Of a DNA stretch of 64,000 bases, positions 12,075 to 21,129 are shown one piece after another. The stretch comes from Dechloromonas hortensis (lineage in GTDB: Bacteria > Pseudomonadota > Gammaproteobacteria > Burkholderiales > Rhodocyclaceae). Every line of letters begins with the position of its first letter. The stretch's first letter is position 1. The notes under the pieces were generated by a model. The model was not told where the DNA came from. It saw only the letters and a program-made list of their open reading frames with translations, and did not search any database. A program made the position numbers and the translations under genes. The stretch covers positions 54,848 through 118,847 of the forward strand of contig NZ_SSSQ01000013.1 of the NCBI RefSeq assembly GCF_009469765.1, read 5' to 3'.

Positions 12075-13372
12075 CAGAAAGGCTGCGCTTTTTTCAGCGC
12101 CGGCTTGGCCGCCAGCACCGCGTTGCCGCGCGTCACCGCTGCATCCAGCGCCGCCTTGGCCGGCTTCTTGTCGACCCAGACGGCTTCCAGTTCTTCGTTG
12201 ATGATGATGCGTACTGCGTCGATATTGGCAGCACGAACGGCCGGCTTGGCGCCGTTGCCATTCAGCGAGGCTTTGGCCACCTGCATCGTCTTGTCGCCAT
12301 CCTGTAGCAACTTGCTGCCAACTGCGGCGCGAGCGGCGGCCGTCAGCGGCAACTGGCCATAGCTACGGACCATTTCGATCTGCATTTCCGGCGTCAACAG
12401 GTAGGCAACGAACTTGGCAGCCTGCTTGTACTCGGCGGCGGAGCGACCGGCACCGACCCACAGCGAGGCGCCATCGGCCAGCGTACTCTGGCGGCCGCCG
12501 TAGACATCGTCGTGGTAAGGCAGCGGCGCGACGCCGAGCTCGACGCCCTTGGCTTCACGGAAATCGGTGTGCTCGCGGGAATCGGTGGTGATCATCGCGC
12601 ACTCGCCTTCGTTGAACCGCGCGCTGGCTTCATCACGACGACCGAAGCTCTTGTAATAGCCCGCCTTCTGCCAGGTCGCCATCATCGCGATATGCTTGAC
12701 CTGCGGCAGGCCGTTGAAAATCAGCTGCCCCTTGTCGGTCATCGCCGGCACACCGGAAACGGCACTAACGTTGTCGATATGCACCCAGACCGGCCAGGAA
12801 GAGGTGTAGGGACAAGAGTAGCCAGCGTCCTGCAGCTTGTCGAGGACGCCCTGCATTTCGAACCAGGTCTTCGGCGGCTGCTCCGGATCGAGTTTGGCCC
12901 GACGGAACGCATTCTTGTTATAGAACAGCACCGGCGTCGAATAGACCAGCGGCAGCGCCACCAGGCGCCCCTTGGCATCGACGACGCCTGCCTTCAGGTC
13001 AGGCGACAGGTCGGCGGCGCTGAACGGCTGGCCGGCCTTGCTCATCATCTGATGGAGCGGAATGAAGTTGGCCGGCTTGCTCAGCACATCATCCATGTCA
13101 TAGTGACGCACGAGATTGAGGCCTGCCGGCTTGCCATCCTTGCTTGTCCGGACCAGCTTGATCGAACCGTTGTGATCCTTGTTGAAGTGATCGACGAAAG
13201 CCTGCAGGCGCTCTTCACCCTGCGGACCGAGATTGTGGGCCAGTTCCAAATCGGCCGGAGCAACCGGGGCGGCAGCGGGTTTAGCAGCCGGAGCCGGCTT
13301 GGGCTTGGCGGCATTGGCGGAAAACGCCAGCGCCAGGGCGACGGCAGCAACCAGGGGGCGGATTAGGTACAT
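12074..13372 (-). CDS. ugpB: ABC transporter substrate-binding protein, UgpB-like
   Basis: 432-residue family 1 extracellular solute-binding protein with a signal peptide (about residues 1-22, ending ANAAK). The body carries the UgpB-like segments LVRHYDMDDVLSKPANFIPLHQMM and GVPAMTDKGQLIFN, plus SLWVGAGRSAAEYKQAAKFVAYLLTPEMQ, consistent with binding sn-glycerol 3-phosphate or glycerophosphodiesters. The ATG at 13370-13372 is chosen over an upstream start because it opens the signal peptide and has TTGGAG 7-12 bp before it. A TATAAT on the minus strand (13403-13408) is a possible -10. No UgpA, UgpE or UgpC gene is present in the window. Confidence 0.9.
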   Translation of the reverse strand: MYLIRPLVAAVALALAFSANAAKPKPAPAAKPAAAPVAPADLELAHNLGPQGEERLQAFVDHFNKDHNGSIKLVRTSKDGKPAGLNLVRHYDMDDVLSKPANFIPLHQMMSKAGQPFSAADLSPDLKAGVVDAKGRLVALPLVYSTPVLFYNKNAFRRAKLDPEQPPKTWFEMQGVLDKLQDAGYSCPYTSSWPVWVHIDNVSAVSGVPAMTDKGQLIFNGLPQVKHIAMMATWQKAGYYKSFGRRDEASARFNEGECAMITTDSREHTDFREAKGVELGVAPLPYHDDVYGGRQSTLADGASLWVGAGRSAAEYKQAAKFVAYLLTPEMQIEMVRSYGQLPLTAAARAAVGSKLLQDGDKTMQVAKASLNGNGAKPAVRAANIDAVRIIINEELEAVWVDKKPAKAALDAAVTRGNAVLAAKPALKKAQPF

Positions 13373-13503
13373 GGGCACTCCAAGTGTTTCGGTAAACGCG
13401 AAATTATAACGCTCGTCAACAATCATTGAGCCGAATCATCGGGAATCGAGCGGGGGCTGTGGTACGCTCCGGCCGATCATATGCACACAGCCGCTTCCGT
13501 ACG

Positions 13504-13929
13504 ATGAATACCGTCAACGCCACGCCAGAAACCCCGCCCGCCCAGACCCCGCGCAGCCTGCTGAAAAAACTGCAGGCCGACTTTGCGGTCTTCCGCGACA
13601 GCCAACCGCTGGCGATCGGCATCGACAAGCAACTGCTGGCCCGGATGCCGGAAATCCAGCGCAAGATCCTGCGTGTCGCGCTGGGCATCCACACCAATTC
13701 AATGCGTTACCTCAAGGTCATGGAAAAGGCGACCGTCCGTTTCGACCTCGATGGCAACTCGACCGACGAAGTCACCGACGAGCATCGCAAGCACGCCAGC
13801 GAAACCATCCGCGAGCGCCTGAAAAAGGAAGCCGAGAAGCGCAAGGCCGAACGCGCCGCCGAGGCCGCTGAACGCCAACGCACCGAAAAACTCGGCCAAT
13901 TGCTGGAAAAATTCGGCCGCAACGGCTAA
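13504..13929 (+). CDS. proQ: ProQ/FinO-family RNA chaperone
   Basis: 141 residues, mostly one ProQ/FinO RNA-binding domain (about residues 17-95): LLKKLQADFAVFRDSQPLAIGIDKQLL, then LRVALGIHTNSMRYLKVME, as in small betaproteobacterial ProQ proteins. A highly charged, alanine-rich coiled tail follows (KKEAEKRKAERAAEAAERQR). These proteins bind structured sRNAs and mRNA 3' ends. The ATG at 13504 is preferred to a TTG 78 bp upstream because it precedes the conserved domain by a normal distance. It is divergent from ugpB and ends at an intrinsic terminator. Confidence 0.9.
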   Translation: MNTVNATPETPPAQTPRSLLKKLQADFAVFRDSQPLAIGIDKQLLARMPEIQRKILRVALGIHTNSMRYLKVMEKATVRFDLDGNSTDEVTDEHRKHASETIRERLKKEAEKRKAERAAEAAERQRTEKLGQLLEKFGRNG

Positions 13930-13970
13930 TTGACGAGCGGCTATCGCCGCGCCTCGCAGCAAAGTAATGA

Positions 13971-14002
13971 AAGCCCCGTGGCACCGCCACCGGGCTTTTT
14001 TT
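13971..14002 (+). terminator. intrinsic terminator after proQ
   Basis: AAGCCCCGTGG (13971-13981) pairs with CCACCGGGCTT (13987-13997; one C-C mismatch), followed by a run of T. It separates the RNA-chaperone gene from the efflux operon. Confidence 0.88.
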
Positions 14003-14117
14003 GCGTCGCTAGCAATCGCGCCCGCCTCCCGTCCTGGCTACAAAAACAGCCCCGACCCGTCCAAAACAGAAGCCGCTCAGGCCTTTGTGGCAATGCAAAT
14101 TATTCGCAACTGAGTAT

Positions 14118-14146
14118 TTACATACATTCTTGAATGTATCTATAAT
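14118..14146 (+). promoter_or_regulatory. efflux operon promoter with embedded AcrR-like operator
   Basis: A -10 TATAAT (14141-14146) lies 17 bp after a -35 TTACAT (14118-14123). The spacer and both boxes are covered by a near-palindrome at 14119-14142, with half-sites TACATACATT and GAATGTATCTA around a CTT centre. It closely matches the AcrR-type operator consensus as known from enterobacteria. The expected start point is about 33 bases before the adaptor ATG. The cognate repressor is most likely the TetR gene ending this operon. Confidence 0.82.
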
Positions 14147-14185
14147 CGCAGGCATCAAAAACAAATCCCCTCCCGGAGCCCTGAC

Positions 14186-15370
14186 ATGCCTCTCGACACC
14201 GCCTTGCCGTACCGTACAGCCAAGCCCTTGCTTCTTTCGCTCCTCATCACCAGCGCCCTGGCACTGACTGCCTGTTCCGGCGCCGATGCGCCGCAGAAAC
14301 CGCCGATGGGTCCAATGCCGGTCACCGTGATCGAGATGCAAACACAGAGCGTGCCGAATGCCGTCGAAATCATGGCCCAGACTGAAGGTGCCAAGGAAGC
14401 CGAAGTACGGGCCCGGGTCGGCGGCATCCTGGTCAAGCAGCTTTATCAGGAAGGCCAACCGGTCAAGGCGGGGCAACCGCTGTTCCAGATTGATCGCTCC
14501 AGCTATGAAATCGCCTTTGCCGAAGCCAAGGCCAAGGCCGACCAGACCGAGCGCGAAATGGCCCGGATGAAGAAGCTGATCGAAGTCCAGGGCGTCAGCC
14601 GCAAGGAAGTTGATGATGCGACGAGCGCCAATGAACTGGCCCAGGCCGCCTTGCGCCAGGCCCAGTTGAACTTGTCCTGGACCACCGTTACCGCCCCGGT
14701 CGACGGCGTCAGCGGGCGGGCCGCCAAATCGGTCGGCAACCTGATTTCCGTCGGCTCCGACAGCTTGCTGACGTCGGTTTACCAGAACGATCCGATGTGG
14801 GTGCGTTTCAGCATTTCCGAAAGCGAAGCGGCCAAGTTGCCGGGCGGCCGCCTGACGCCGAAGACGGTGACCGGGGTCGAGATGGTGCTGCCGGATGGTA
14901 GCGTCTATCCGGTAACCGGCAAGCTGAACTTCCTGGCCAGCACGATCGACCCGACGCTCGGCACGCAGCAGTTGCGGGCCGAATTCCCGAACAAGGACGG
15001 CTCTCTGCTGCCCGGTCAGTTCGTCCGCATCCGCCTGCTCGCCGGCGAAAAGGCCGATGTCTTCCTGGTGCCGCAGAGCGCGGTGATCCAGAGCGAACAG
15101 GGCAACCTGGTGATGACGGCTGATAGCGAAAACAAGGTTGCGCCGCGTCCGATCAAGACCGGTGACTGGTTCGGCAAGGACTGGGTCGTGCTCGGCGGCC
15201 TGAAGGCGGGCGACAAGGTCATCGTCGACAACCTGATGAAGCTGCGCCCGGGCGCCCCGGTTGCCCCGCACGCACCGGGCGAACAGCCGGGAGCCCCCGG
15301 CGCTGCGCCGGCCAAGGAAGGCGCCGCCCCCGCCAAGGATGCGGCAGCGGCCCCGGCCAAGCAGGGTTAA
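14186..15370 (+). CDS. RND efflux periplasmic adaptor lipoprotein (AcrA/MexA family)
   Basis: 394-residue membrane-fusion protein linking an inner-membrane RND pump to an outer-membrane channel. Residues 1-30 are a lipoprotein signal with lipobox LTAC and Cys30 as lipidation site. Then come the barrel-sandwich segment EVRARVGGILVKQLYQEGQPVKAGQPLFQID, a helical hairpin (about 100-150), the second lipoyl half (SWTTVTAPVDGVSGR) and beta-barrel/MP domains. The C-terminus ends in an Ala/Pro/Lys-rich tail (GAPGAAPAKEGAAPAKD) longer than usual. GGAG precedes the ATG. First gene of the operon adaptor-pump-channel-TetR. Confidence 0.95.
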   Translation: MPLDTALPYRTAKPLLLSLLITSALALTACSGADAPQKPPMGPMPVTVIEMQTQSVPNAVEIMAQTEGAKEAEVRARVGGILVKQLYQEGQPVKAGQPLFQIDRSSYEIAFAEAKAKADQTEREMARMKKLIEVQGVSRKEVDDATSANELAQAALRQAQLNLSWTTVTAPVDGVSGRAAKSVGNLISVGSDSLLTSVYQNDPMWVRFSISESEAAKLPGGRLTPKTVTGVEMVLPDGSVYPVTGKLNFLASTIDPTLGTQQLRAEFPNKDGSLLPGQFVRIRLLAGEKADVFLVPQSAVIQSEQGNLVMTADSENKVAPRPIKTGDWFGKDWVVLGGLKAGDKVIVDNLMKLRPGAPVAPHAPGEQPGAPGAAPAKEGAAPAKDAAAAPAKQG

Positions 15371-15379
15371 GGAGCAAGC

Positions 15380-18300
15380 ATGTCAAAGTTCTTTATCAAC
15401 CGGCCGATTTTCGCGTCGGTCATCTCGATCATCATTGTCCTCGCCGGGCTGGTCGCCTCGCAGGTGCTGCCGATTGCGCAGTACCCGCAGATCGCTCCGC
15501 CGACCGTGCTGATTACCGCCACCTACCCGGGTGCTTCGGCCGAGACGCTGGCCAAGACGGTCGCCGCGCCGATCGAGGAGCAGCTGAACGGGGTCGAAAA
15601 TCTCTCCTACTTCACCTCGTCGGCGGCCGCCAACGGCACGGTGACGATTACCGCAACCTTCGATGTCGGGACTAATGTCGATATCGCTTCGGTCAACGTC
15701 AATAATCGGGTCAAAGCGGCCGAACCGCGCCTGCCGGAAGAAGTGCGGCGCAATGGCGTGATCGTCCAGAAGCGCTCGAACGATATTCTGCAAGTCGTCG
15801 CGCTCGAATCGGACAAGGGCAAATACAACACGCTGTTCCTGTCCAACTACGCCAGCCTGAACATCGTTGACGAGTTGAAGCGGGTCAAGGGCGTCGGCGA
15901 CGTGACCATTTTCGGTGCCCAGGACTACTCGATGCGCGTCTGGCTGAAGCCGGACCGCATGGCCCAACTGGGCCTGACGACCAGCGACATCTCAACTGCG
16001 ATCAAGGCCCAGAACGCCCAGAACGCAGCCGGCAAGATCGGCGCCGAACCGGCTCCGTCCGACCAGATGCTGGTCTACACGGTGACCGCCAAGGGTCGCC
16101 TGCTGAGCGAGGCAGAGTTCGGCAACATCGTCATCCGCGCCAGCGGCCCAGGCGGCGCGCTGCGCCTGAAGGACGTCGCCCGCATCGAACTCGGTGCCTA
16201 CAGCTACGAGCAGAGCGTGACGCTGGACGGCCAGCCGACCATCGCCATGGGTGTCTTCCTGCAAACCGGCGCCAACGCGCTGGATGTGGCCGCCAAGGTG
16301 CGGACCAAGATGGACGAGTTGAAGGTCAAGTTCCCGGAAGGCATGGGCTACGTCATTCCGTTCGATACCACCCGCTTCGTCTCGGCCTCGATCAACGAAG
16401 TCGTCCATACGCTGATCGAAGCCATGGTGCTGGTCCTGGCGGTCGTCTATATCTTCCTGCAGAGCTGGCGCGCCACGCTGATCCCGATGGTCGCCGTGCC
16501 GATTTCGCTGATCGGTACCTTCGCCGGTCTCTGGCTGTTCGGCTTCTCGATCAATACGCTGACGCTGTTCGCGATGGTGCTGGCGATCGGTATCGTCGTC
16601 GATGACGCGATCGTCGTCCTTGAAAACGTCGAGCGCCTGATGGCTGAAGAAAAGCTGTCGCCAAGGGACGCCGCGATCAAGGCCATGCAGGAGGTTCAGG
16701 GCGCCCTGGTCGCCATCGTGCTGGTGCTCTGCGCGGTATTCATTCCGGTCGCCTTCCTCGGCGGCATCGCCGGCCAGCTCTATAAGCAGTTCGCCGTCAC
16801 CGTCGCCGTCGCCGTCGTCCTCTCCGGTGTCGTCGCGCTGACCCTGACCCCGGCCCTCTGCGCGCTGCTGCTCAAGGCCCAGCATACCGAACACAAGTTG
16901 TTCAAGCCCTTCAACCGCCTGTTCGAGCGCTTTACCCGCTCCTACACCAGCACCGTTGGCCTGACCCTGAAGCACGGCATCATCGGCGGCATCATTTTTG
17001 CCCTCGTTATCGGGTCGACCGTGGCCTTCTTCCGCATCATCCCCGGCAGTTTCGTGCCGGCCGAAGACCAGGGCTACCTGATCTCGGCGCTGATGCTGCC
17101 GGATGGCGCAACGCTGAAGCGAACCCAGAAGACCGGCGAAAACATGCGCCAGATGATCAGCAAGGACGAGGCCGTCAAGCACACCTTCATCGTTTCCGGC
17201 TTCGACCTGATCGGCGGCGGCAGCAAGCCGAATGCCGGCACCATTTTCATCCCGCTCAAGGACTGGAGCGAACGCGAGGGCAAGGCACAGGACCTGGCCG
17301 GCAAGTTCATGGGGATGGGCATGATGCAGTCGGACGGCATGGCGCTCGTCTTCAACCCGCCCCCGATCATGGGCCTGGGCAGCGCCGGCGGTTTCGAGGT
17401 CTATCTGCAGAACCGCGTGGACGGCGACACCAAGAAGCTGAACGAGGTTACCCAGCAGTTCATGGCCGAGTTGCAGAAGCGCCCGGAATTCACCCGGATC
17501 AGCACCTTCTTCCGCCCGACCGTGCCGCAACTGTTCGTCGAAGTGGACGAGCCGAAGGCGCTGGCGCTCGGCATTTCGTTGTCGCACGTCTATGACACGC
17601 TGCAAAGCACGATGGGTGCGCTCTACGTCAATGACTTCAACAAGTCCGGTCGCGTCTATCGCGTCCAGCTACAGGCCGAGGCCAATTACCGGATGAAGCC
17701 GGAAGATCTCGGCAAGGTCTATGTCCGCAGTTCGACCAGCAACGCGATGATTCCGCTGTCGGCGATCAGCACCGTCAAGCGCGTCGTCGGCCCGGAACAG
17801 GTCGAACGCTTCAACGGCTTCGTCGCCGCCAAGATCATGGGTGACAGCAAGACCGGCATCAGTTCCGGCGACGCCATCAAGATCGTCGAGGAAGTTGCAG
17901 CTGCCACGCTGCCCACCGGCTACGAAATTTCCTGGACCGGCCAGGCCTTCCAGGAAAAGCGCAGCTCCGGCTCGTCGATGCAGGCATTCGTCTTCGCCAT
18001 CATCATGGTCTTCCTGATCCTCGCCGCCCAGTACGAAAAATGGTCACTGCCGGTCGCCGTCATCATGGCCGTTCCGTTCGCACTGATGGGCGCCCTGACC
18101 GCTATCTGGCTGCGCGGCATGCCGAACGACATCTACTTCCAGATCGGTCTCGTCGTGCTGATCGGGCTGGCCTCGAAAAACGCCATCCTGATCGTCGAGT
18201 TCGCCGCCCAGAAGTACGCCGAAGGGATGAATGTCGTTGATGCCGCACTGGAGGCCGCCCGTCTCCGCTTCCGGCCGATCGTCATGACCTCGCTCGCCTT

Positions 18301-18505
18301 CGTGCTTGGCGTCTTCCCCCTGGTCAAGGCCACCGGCGCCGGCGCCGCCGCCCGCCAGTCGATGGGGACCGGCGTTTTCGCCGGGATGATCGCCGCCACC
18401 TTCATCGCCACCATATTCATTCCGCTGTTCTTCAAGTGGCTGGAGCGCGGCAAGCAAGTGCGCCCGGCCGGCGACTTGCATGCTGCCCAGTCGGAGGAAA
18501 ACTGA
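15380..18505 (+). CDS. RND multidrug efflux pump, HAE1 (AcrB/MexB) family
   Basis: 1041-residue inner-membrane proton/drug antiporter. Seen: the N-terminus FFINRPIFASVISIIIVLAG, twelve predicted membrane segments in two repeats, and the paired aspartates Asp408-Asp409 in GIVVDDAIVVLENVER of TM4, the proton relay of this family. Two large periplasmic porter loops lie between TM1-2 and TM7-8. Length equals AcrB (1049). AGGAG lies 7 bp before the ATG, and the gene is 9 bp after the adaptor. Substrates cannot be read from sequence; multidrug or solvent export is usual for HAE1. Confidence 0.97.
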   Translation: MSKFFINRPIFASVISIIIVLAGLVASQVLPIAQYPQIAPPTVLITATYPGASAETLAKTVAAPIEEQLNGVENLSYFTSSAAANGTVTITATFDVGTNVDIASVNVNNRVKAAEPRLPEEVRRNGVIVQKRSNDILQVVALESDKGKYNTLFLSNYASLNIVDELKRVKGVGDVTIFGAQDYSMRVWLKPDRMAQLGLTTSDISTAIKAQNAQNAAGKIGAEPAPSDQMLVYTVTAKGRLLSEAEFGNIVIRASGPGGALRLKDVARIELGAYSYEQSVTLDGQPTIAMGVFLQTGANALDVAAKVRTKMDELKVKFPEGMGYVIPFDTTRFVSASINEVVHTLIEAMVLVLAVVYIFLQSWRATLIPMVAVPISLIGTFAGLWLFGFSINTLTLFAMVLAIGIVVDDAIVVLENVERLMAEEKLSPRDAAIKAMQEVQGALVAIVLVLCAVFIPVAFLGGIAGQLYKQFAVTVAVAVVLSGVVALTLTPALCALLLKAQHTEHKLFKPFNRLFERFTRSYTSTVGLTLKHGIIGGIIFALVIGSTVAFFRIIPGSFVPAEDQGYLISALMLPDGATLKRTQKTGENMRQMISKDEAVKHTFIVSGFDLIGGGSKPNAGTIFIPLKDWSEREGKAQDLAGKFMGMGMMQSDGMALVFNPPPIMGLGSAGGFEVYLQNRVDGDTKKLNEVTQQFMAELQKRPEFTRISTFFRPTVPQLFVEVDEPKALALGISLSHVYDTLQSTMGALYVNDFNKSGRVYRVQLQAEANYRMKPEDLGKVYVRSSTSNAMIPLSAISTVKRVVGPEQVERFNGFVAAKIMGDSKTGISSGDAIKIVEEVAAATLPTGYEISWTGQAFQEKRSSGSSMQAFVFAIIMVFLILAAQYEKWSLPVAVIMAVPFALMGALTAIWLRGMPNDIYFQIGLVVLIGLASKNAILIVEFAAQKYAEGMNVVDAALEAARLRFRPIVMTSLAFVLGVFPLVKATGAGAAARQSMGTGVFAGMIAATFIATIFIPLFFKWLERGKQVRPAGDLHAAQSEEN

Positions 18506-18506
18506 G

Positions 18507-19946
18507 ATGCACGCCCTGAATAAATCCGCTTCGAAAATCCGCCTCGCCGCAGCGTTGACCGCAGCAACCCTGCTCAACGGCTGCGCCGTCGGCCCCGACT
18601 ACCTGCGCCCGAGTGCCTGGCTGCCCGATTACTTCAAGGACGCCCCCCCGGTTGCCGTTGCCGAAGCGCGCAGCGAAGCACCGGTCAATCCGGAATGGTG
18701 GACGCTGTTTGGCGACAGCACGCTGAACAATCTGATCCAGCAAGCCCTCGACGCCAACCAGGATCTGCAGGCCGCCATCGCCCGCCTCGAAGCGGCCGAA
18801 GGCGCCGCACGCGAAGCAGGTGCCGATTACTACCCGAATGTCAGTCTCGGCACCAGCAACGGCCGGAACCAGAGCAGCGGCGAGACCTTCAGCGGCAAGA
18901 GGGTTGGCTCAGGCACCTACAGCAACCATCGCGCCGCGCTCTCGCTGAGCTATGAAGTCGACCTCTGGGGTCGCGTCCGGCGCAGCAACGAGGCCGCCCG
19001 CGCCGAAGCGCTGGCCAGTCGTTTCGGCCGCGACAGCATCCGACTGACTCTGCTCGGCCAGGTTGCCAACGAGTATCTGGCGCTGCGCAGCAACGACGCG
19101 CAACTGGCCGTGACGCAGGACACGCTGAATTCGCGCGAGAAGTCGTTGAAGATCGTCCAGGCTCGCCTCGACGCTGGCAGCGCCTCCGCCCTCGAATTGG
19201 CCCAGGCCGAAAACGCCTATGCTGCAGCCCAGTCGCAATGGAGCCAGGTCAAGCGCCTGCGCGCCATTTCGGAAAGCCAGATCGGCCTGCTTACCGGCCA
19301 GCCCGGACTGAAGATCGCCAGCGGCCAACTTGAACAACTGCCGTTGCCGCCGACCCCGCCGGCCGGCTTGCCTTCCACGCTGCTCGAAGCCCGGCCCGAC
19401 GTCCGTCAGGCCGAGGAAAAGCTGATCGCCGCCAATGCCCGGATCGGCGTCGCCAAGGCCGCCTACTTTCCGACGATCAGCTTGACGGGCATGTATGGCA
19501 GCGAAAGCATGGCCCTTTCCAATCTGTTCACCGGCAATGCCGGCATCTGGTCGACGGCACTCGGTCTCAGCATGCCTATTTTCGATGCCGGCCGCACCGG
19601 CGCCCGCGTCGATCAGGCGACGGCAGCCCAGAAGGAAAGCCTGGCCAACTATCGCAAGACCTTGCAAAGTGCCTTCAAGGAGGTCAACGATGCCCTGGTC
19701 AACCTGAAAGAGTATGCTGATGTGGAGACCGCCAATGCCGCCCAGGTTACAGCTGCACGGCGCGCCCTCGAACTGTCGCAAGCGCGTTACGAAGCAGGCT
19801 ACGCCGGCTTCATGGATGTGCTGGATTCGCAGCGGACGACCAATCTGGCGCAACTGGAATACCTGAACAGCCGGAAGAACCGCCTCGGTGCGGCCGTCGA
19901 CCTGTTCAAGGCGCTCGGCGGCGGCTGGCAGTCGACCGGTAGCTGA
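18507..19946 (+). CDS. outer-membrane efflux channel lipoprotein, OprM/NodT family
   Basis: 479-residue TolC-like channel that completes the tripartite pump. Residues 1-26 are a lipoprotein signal (LLNGC, Cys26), followed by the usual AVGPDYLRP mature start. Two OEP repeats with long helices are visible: LNNLIQQALDANQDLQAAIARLEAAEGA in the first half and RPDVRQAEEKLIAANARIGVAKAAYFPTISL in the second. The ATG at 18507 follows the pump stop by one base. A reading frame extending 27 bp upstream is an overlap artefact. Confidence 0.95.
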   Translation: MHALNKSASKIRLAAALTAATLLNGCAVGPDYLRPSAWLPDYFKDAPPVAVAEARSEAPVNPEWWTLFGDSTLNNLIQQALDANQDLQAAIARLEAAEGAAREAGADYYPNVSLGTSNGRNQSSGETFSGKRVGSGTYSNHRAALSLSYEVDLWGRVRRSNEAARAEALASRFGRDSIRLTLLGQVANEYLALRSNDAQLAVTQDTLNSREKSLKIVQARLDAGSASALELAQAENAYAAAQSQWSQVKRLRAISESQIGLLTGQPGLKIASGQLEQLPLPPTPPAGLPSTLLEARPDVRQAEEKLIAANARIGVAKAAYFPTISLTGMYGSESMALSNLFTGNAGIWSTALGLSMPIFDAGRTGARVDQATAAQKESLANYRKTLQSAFKEVNDALVNLKEYADVETANAAQVTAARRALELSQARYEAGYAGFMDVLDSQRTTNLAQLEYLNSRKNRLGAAVDLFKALGGGWQSTGS

Positions 19947-19968
19947 GCGGCAGGAAGGGAGAGAAAAG

Positions 19969-20598
19969 ATGGCCCGCAGAACCAAGGAAGACGCCCAGGT
20001 CACCCGCAACCGCATTCTCGATACGGCGGTCGCGGTGTTCAACCACAAGGGCGTCGCCCACACCTCGCTCAACGACATTGCCAAGGAAGCCGGCGTCACC
20101 CGCGGCGCCATCTACTGGCACTTCGAGAACAAGGTAGCAATGTTCGATGCGATGATCGAACGCCTGATCTGCCCCTTGCTGATCAATGCCGAGGACCGCG
20201 AAGCCCGCATAGCGGCTGACCCGCTGCAATTCATCGAGGATGCGTCACGCGAGTTTCTCGGCAAGATGCTGAGCGATGCCAACTTCCGCAAGGTGTTCGA
20301 GATTCTCTGGCACAAGTGCGAGTACGTCGGCGAGATGGCCAATATCCGCGACAGCCACCTCGAAGAAGGCGAGAACCATATCGACATCCTGCAACGCGCC
20401 TTCACGCTGGCCCAGGAACGCGGCCAGATCCGGCTCGGCCTGACGCCGCATCAGATCACCATCGGATTGATCAGCCTGCTCGACGGCATGCTGTTCAACT
20501 GGACCCGAAATCCGCAAATGTTCCCGCTCGAAACCTACGCCATGCCGATCCTCGATAGCTGGCTTCAGGGCCTGAGCGTCCGCCCCCCGGGCAAATAA
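19969..20598 (+). CDS. TetR/AcrR-family transcriptional repressor
   Basis: 209-residue repressor. The N-terminal helix-turn-helix is typical: TRNRILDTAVAVFNHKGVAHTSLNDIAKEAGVTRGAIYWHFENKVAMFDAM (residues about 12-62). The C-terminal ligand domain resembles AcrR/TtgR (EFLGKMLSDANFRKVFEILWHKCEYVGEM). The ATG at 19969 is chosen because it directly precedes the HTH and has AGGAAGGGAG before it. It is the last gene of the efflux operon, so binding the AcrR-like palindrome at 14119-14142 would give negative autoregulation relieved by pump substrates. Confidence 0.95.
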   Translation: MARRTKEDAQVTRNRILDTAVAVFNHKGVAHTSLNDIAKEAGVTRGAIYWHFENKVAMFDAMIERLICPLLINAEDREARIAADPLQFIEDASREFLGKMLSDANFRKVFEILWHKCEYVGEMANIRDSHLEEGENHIDILQRAFTLAQERGQIRLGLTPHQITIGLISLLDGMLFNWTRNPQMFPLETYAMPILDSWLQGLSVRPPGK

Positions 20599-20609
20599 GC
20601 GAAGCAGCG

Positions 20610-20645
20610 GCAAAGGCGGGCGAAACCCCGTCCTTTGCTGTAATT
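20610..20645 (+). terminator. probable terminator after the TetR gene
   Basis: GCAAAGG-GGG (from 20610) pairs with CCC-CCTTTGC (to 20638) around a CGAAA loop, followed by a short T-rich stretch. The stem has a one-base bulge/mismatch and the T-run is interrupted, so the call is moderate. Confidence 0.5.
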
Positions 20646-20676
20646 TTGCCGTGAACCTGTGCGAAAATCGCAAGCC

Positions 20677-21081
20677 ATGATGACGCGCCCTTCCCTCATT
20701 CTCATTGTCCTGCTCGCCCTTGGCGGCTGCGACCAGGTCAACCAGAAATTGGGCCTGGAAGACCCGGCCAAGAAGGAAGCCAACCTGCAGGCCGAAGGCA
20801 AGGCCGTCGGCAGCGCCTGCCGCCAGTCCGGCCGTGCCATTGAAGACTGTTATTCGATCTACAGCTGGTTGCCCAAGGCGGCCATCTACGAGGGCTGGAA
20901 GGAAATGGACGCCTACATGCGGGACAACCAGTTGGAAACGGTCGCCCCGCAACTGCCGCCACCGGAATCGCCGGCCGCCGCCAAGAAACGCAAGAAAGCC
21001 GAGGCGGCAGCCGCCAGCGCCGAAGCCGAAGGTGAAAAAAGCGGCCCCAAGGACGCCGAAAAGAGCGCCACAAAACACTAA
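20677..21081 (+). CDS. small lipoprotein of unknown function
   Basis: 134 residues beginning MMTRPSLILIVLLALGGCDQ, a lipoprotein signal with lipobox ALGGC. The mature N-terminal region has two more cysteines (SACRQSGRAIEDCYSIYSWLPKAAIYEGWKEMDAYMRDN), which could form a disulfide. The C-terminus is a low-complexity Lys/Ala/Glu tail (KKRKKAEAAAASAEAEGEK). A GTG 18 bp upstream could also start it, but the ATG pair keeps a normal signal length. Family not recognised. It lies 48 bp before the sensor kinase. Confidence 0.8.
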   Translation: MMTRPSLILIVLLALGGCDQVNQKLGLEDPAKKEANLQAEGKAVGSACRQSGRAIEDCYSIYSWLPKAAIYEGWKEMDAYMRDNQLETVAPQLPPPESPAAAKKRKKAEAAAASAEAEGEKSGPKDAEKSATKH

Positions 21082-21129
21082 GCCCCCAACGGTTTTCGGC
21101 GACCAAGCCGCCAACCCAGAGGAAGAGAC

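Noticed and set aside
13426..13503. Upstream TTG extension of the ProQ-family gene
   Set aside because: The extra 26 residues lack similarity to the family and lie in the divergent promoter region with ugpB.
15992..17605. 537-residue open frame on the minus strand
   Set aside because: Antisense to the RND pump, with low-complexity Asp/Gly/Gln composition typical of artefacts.
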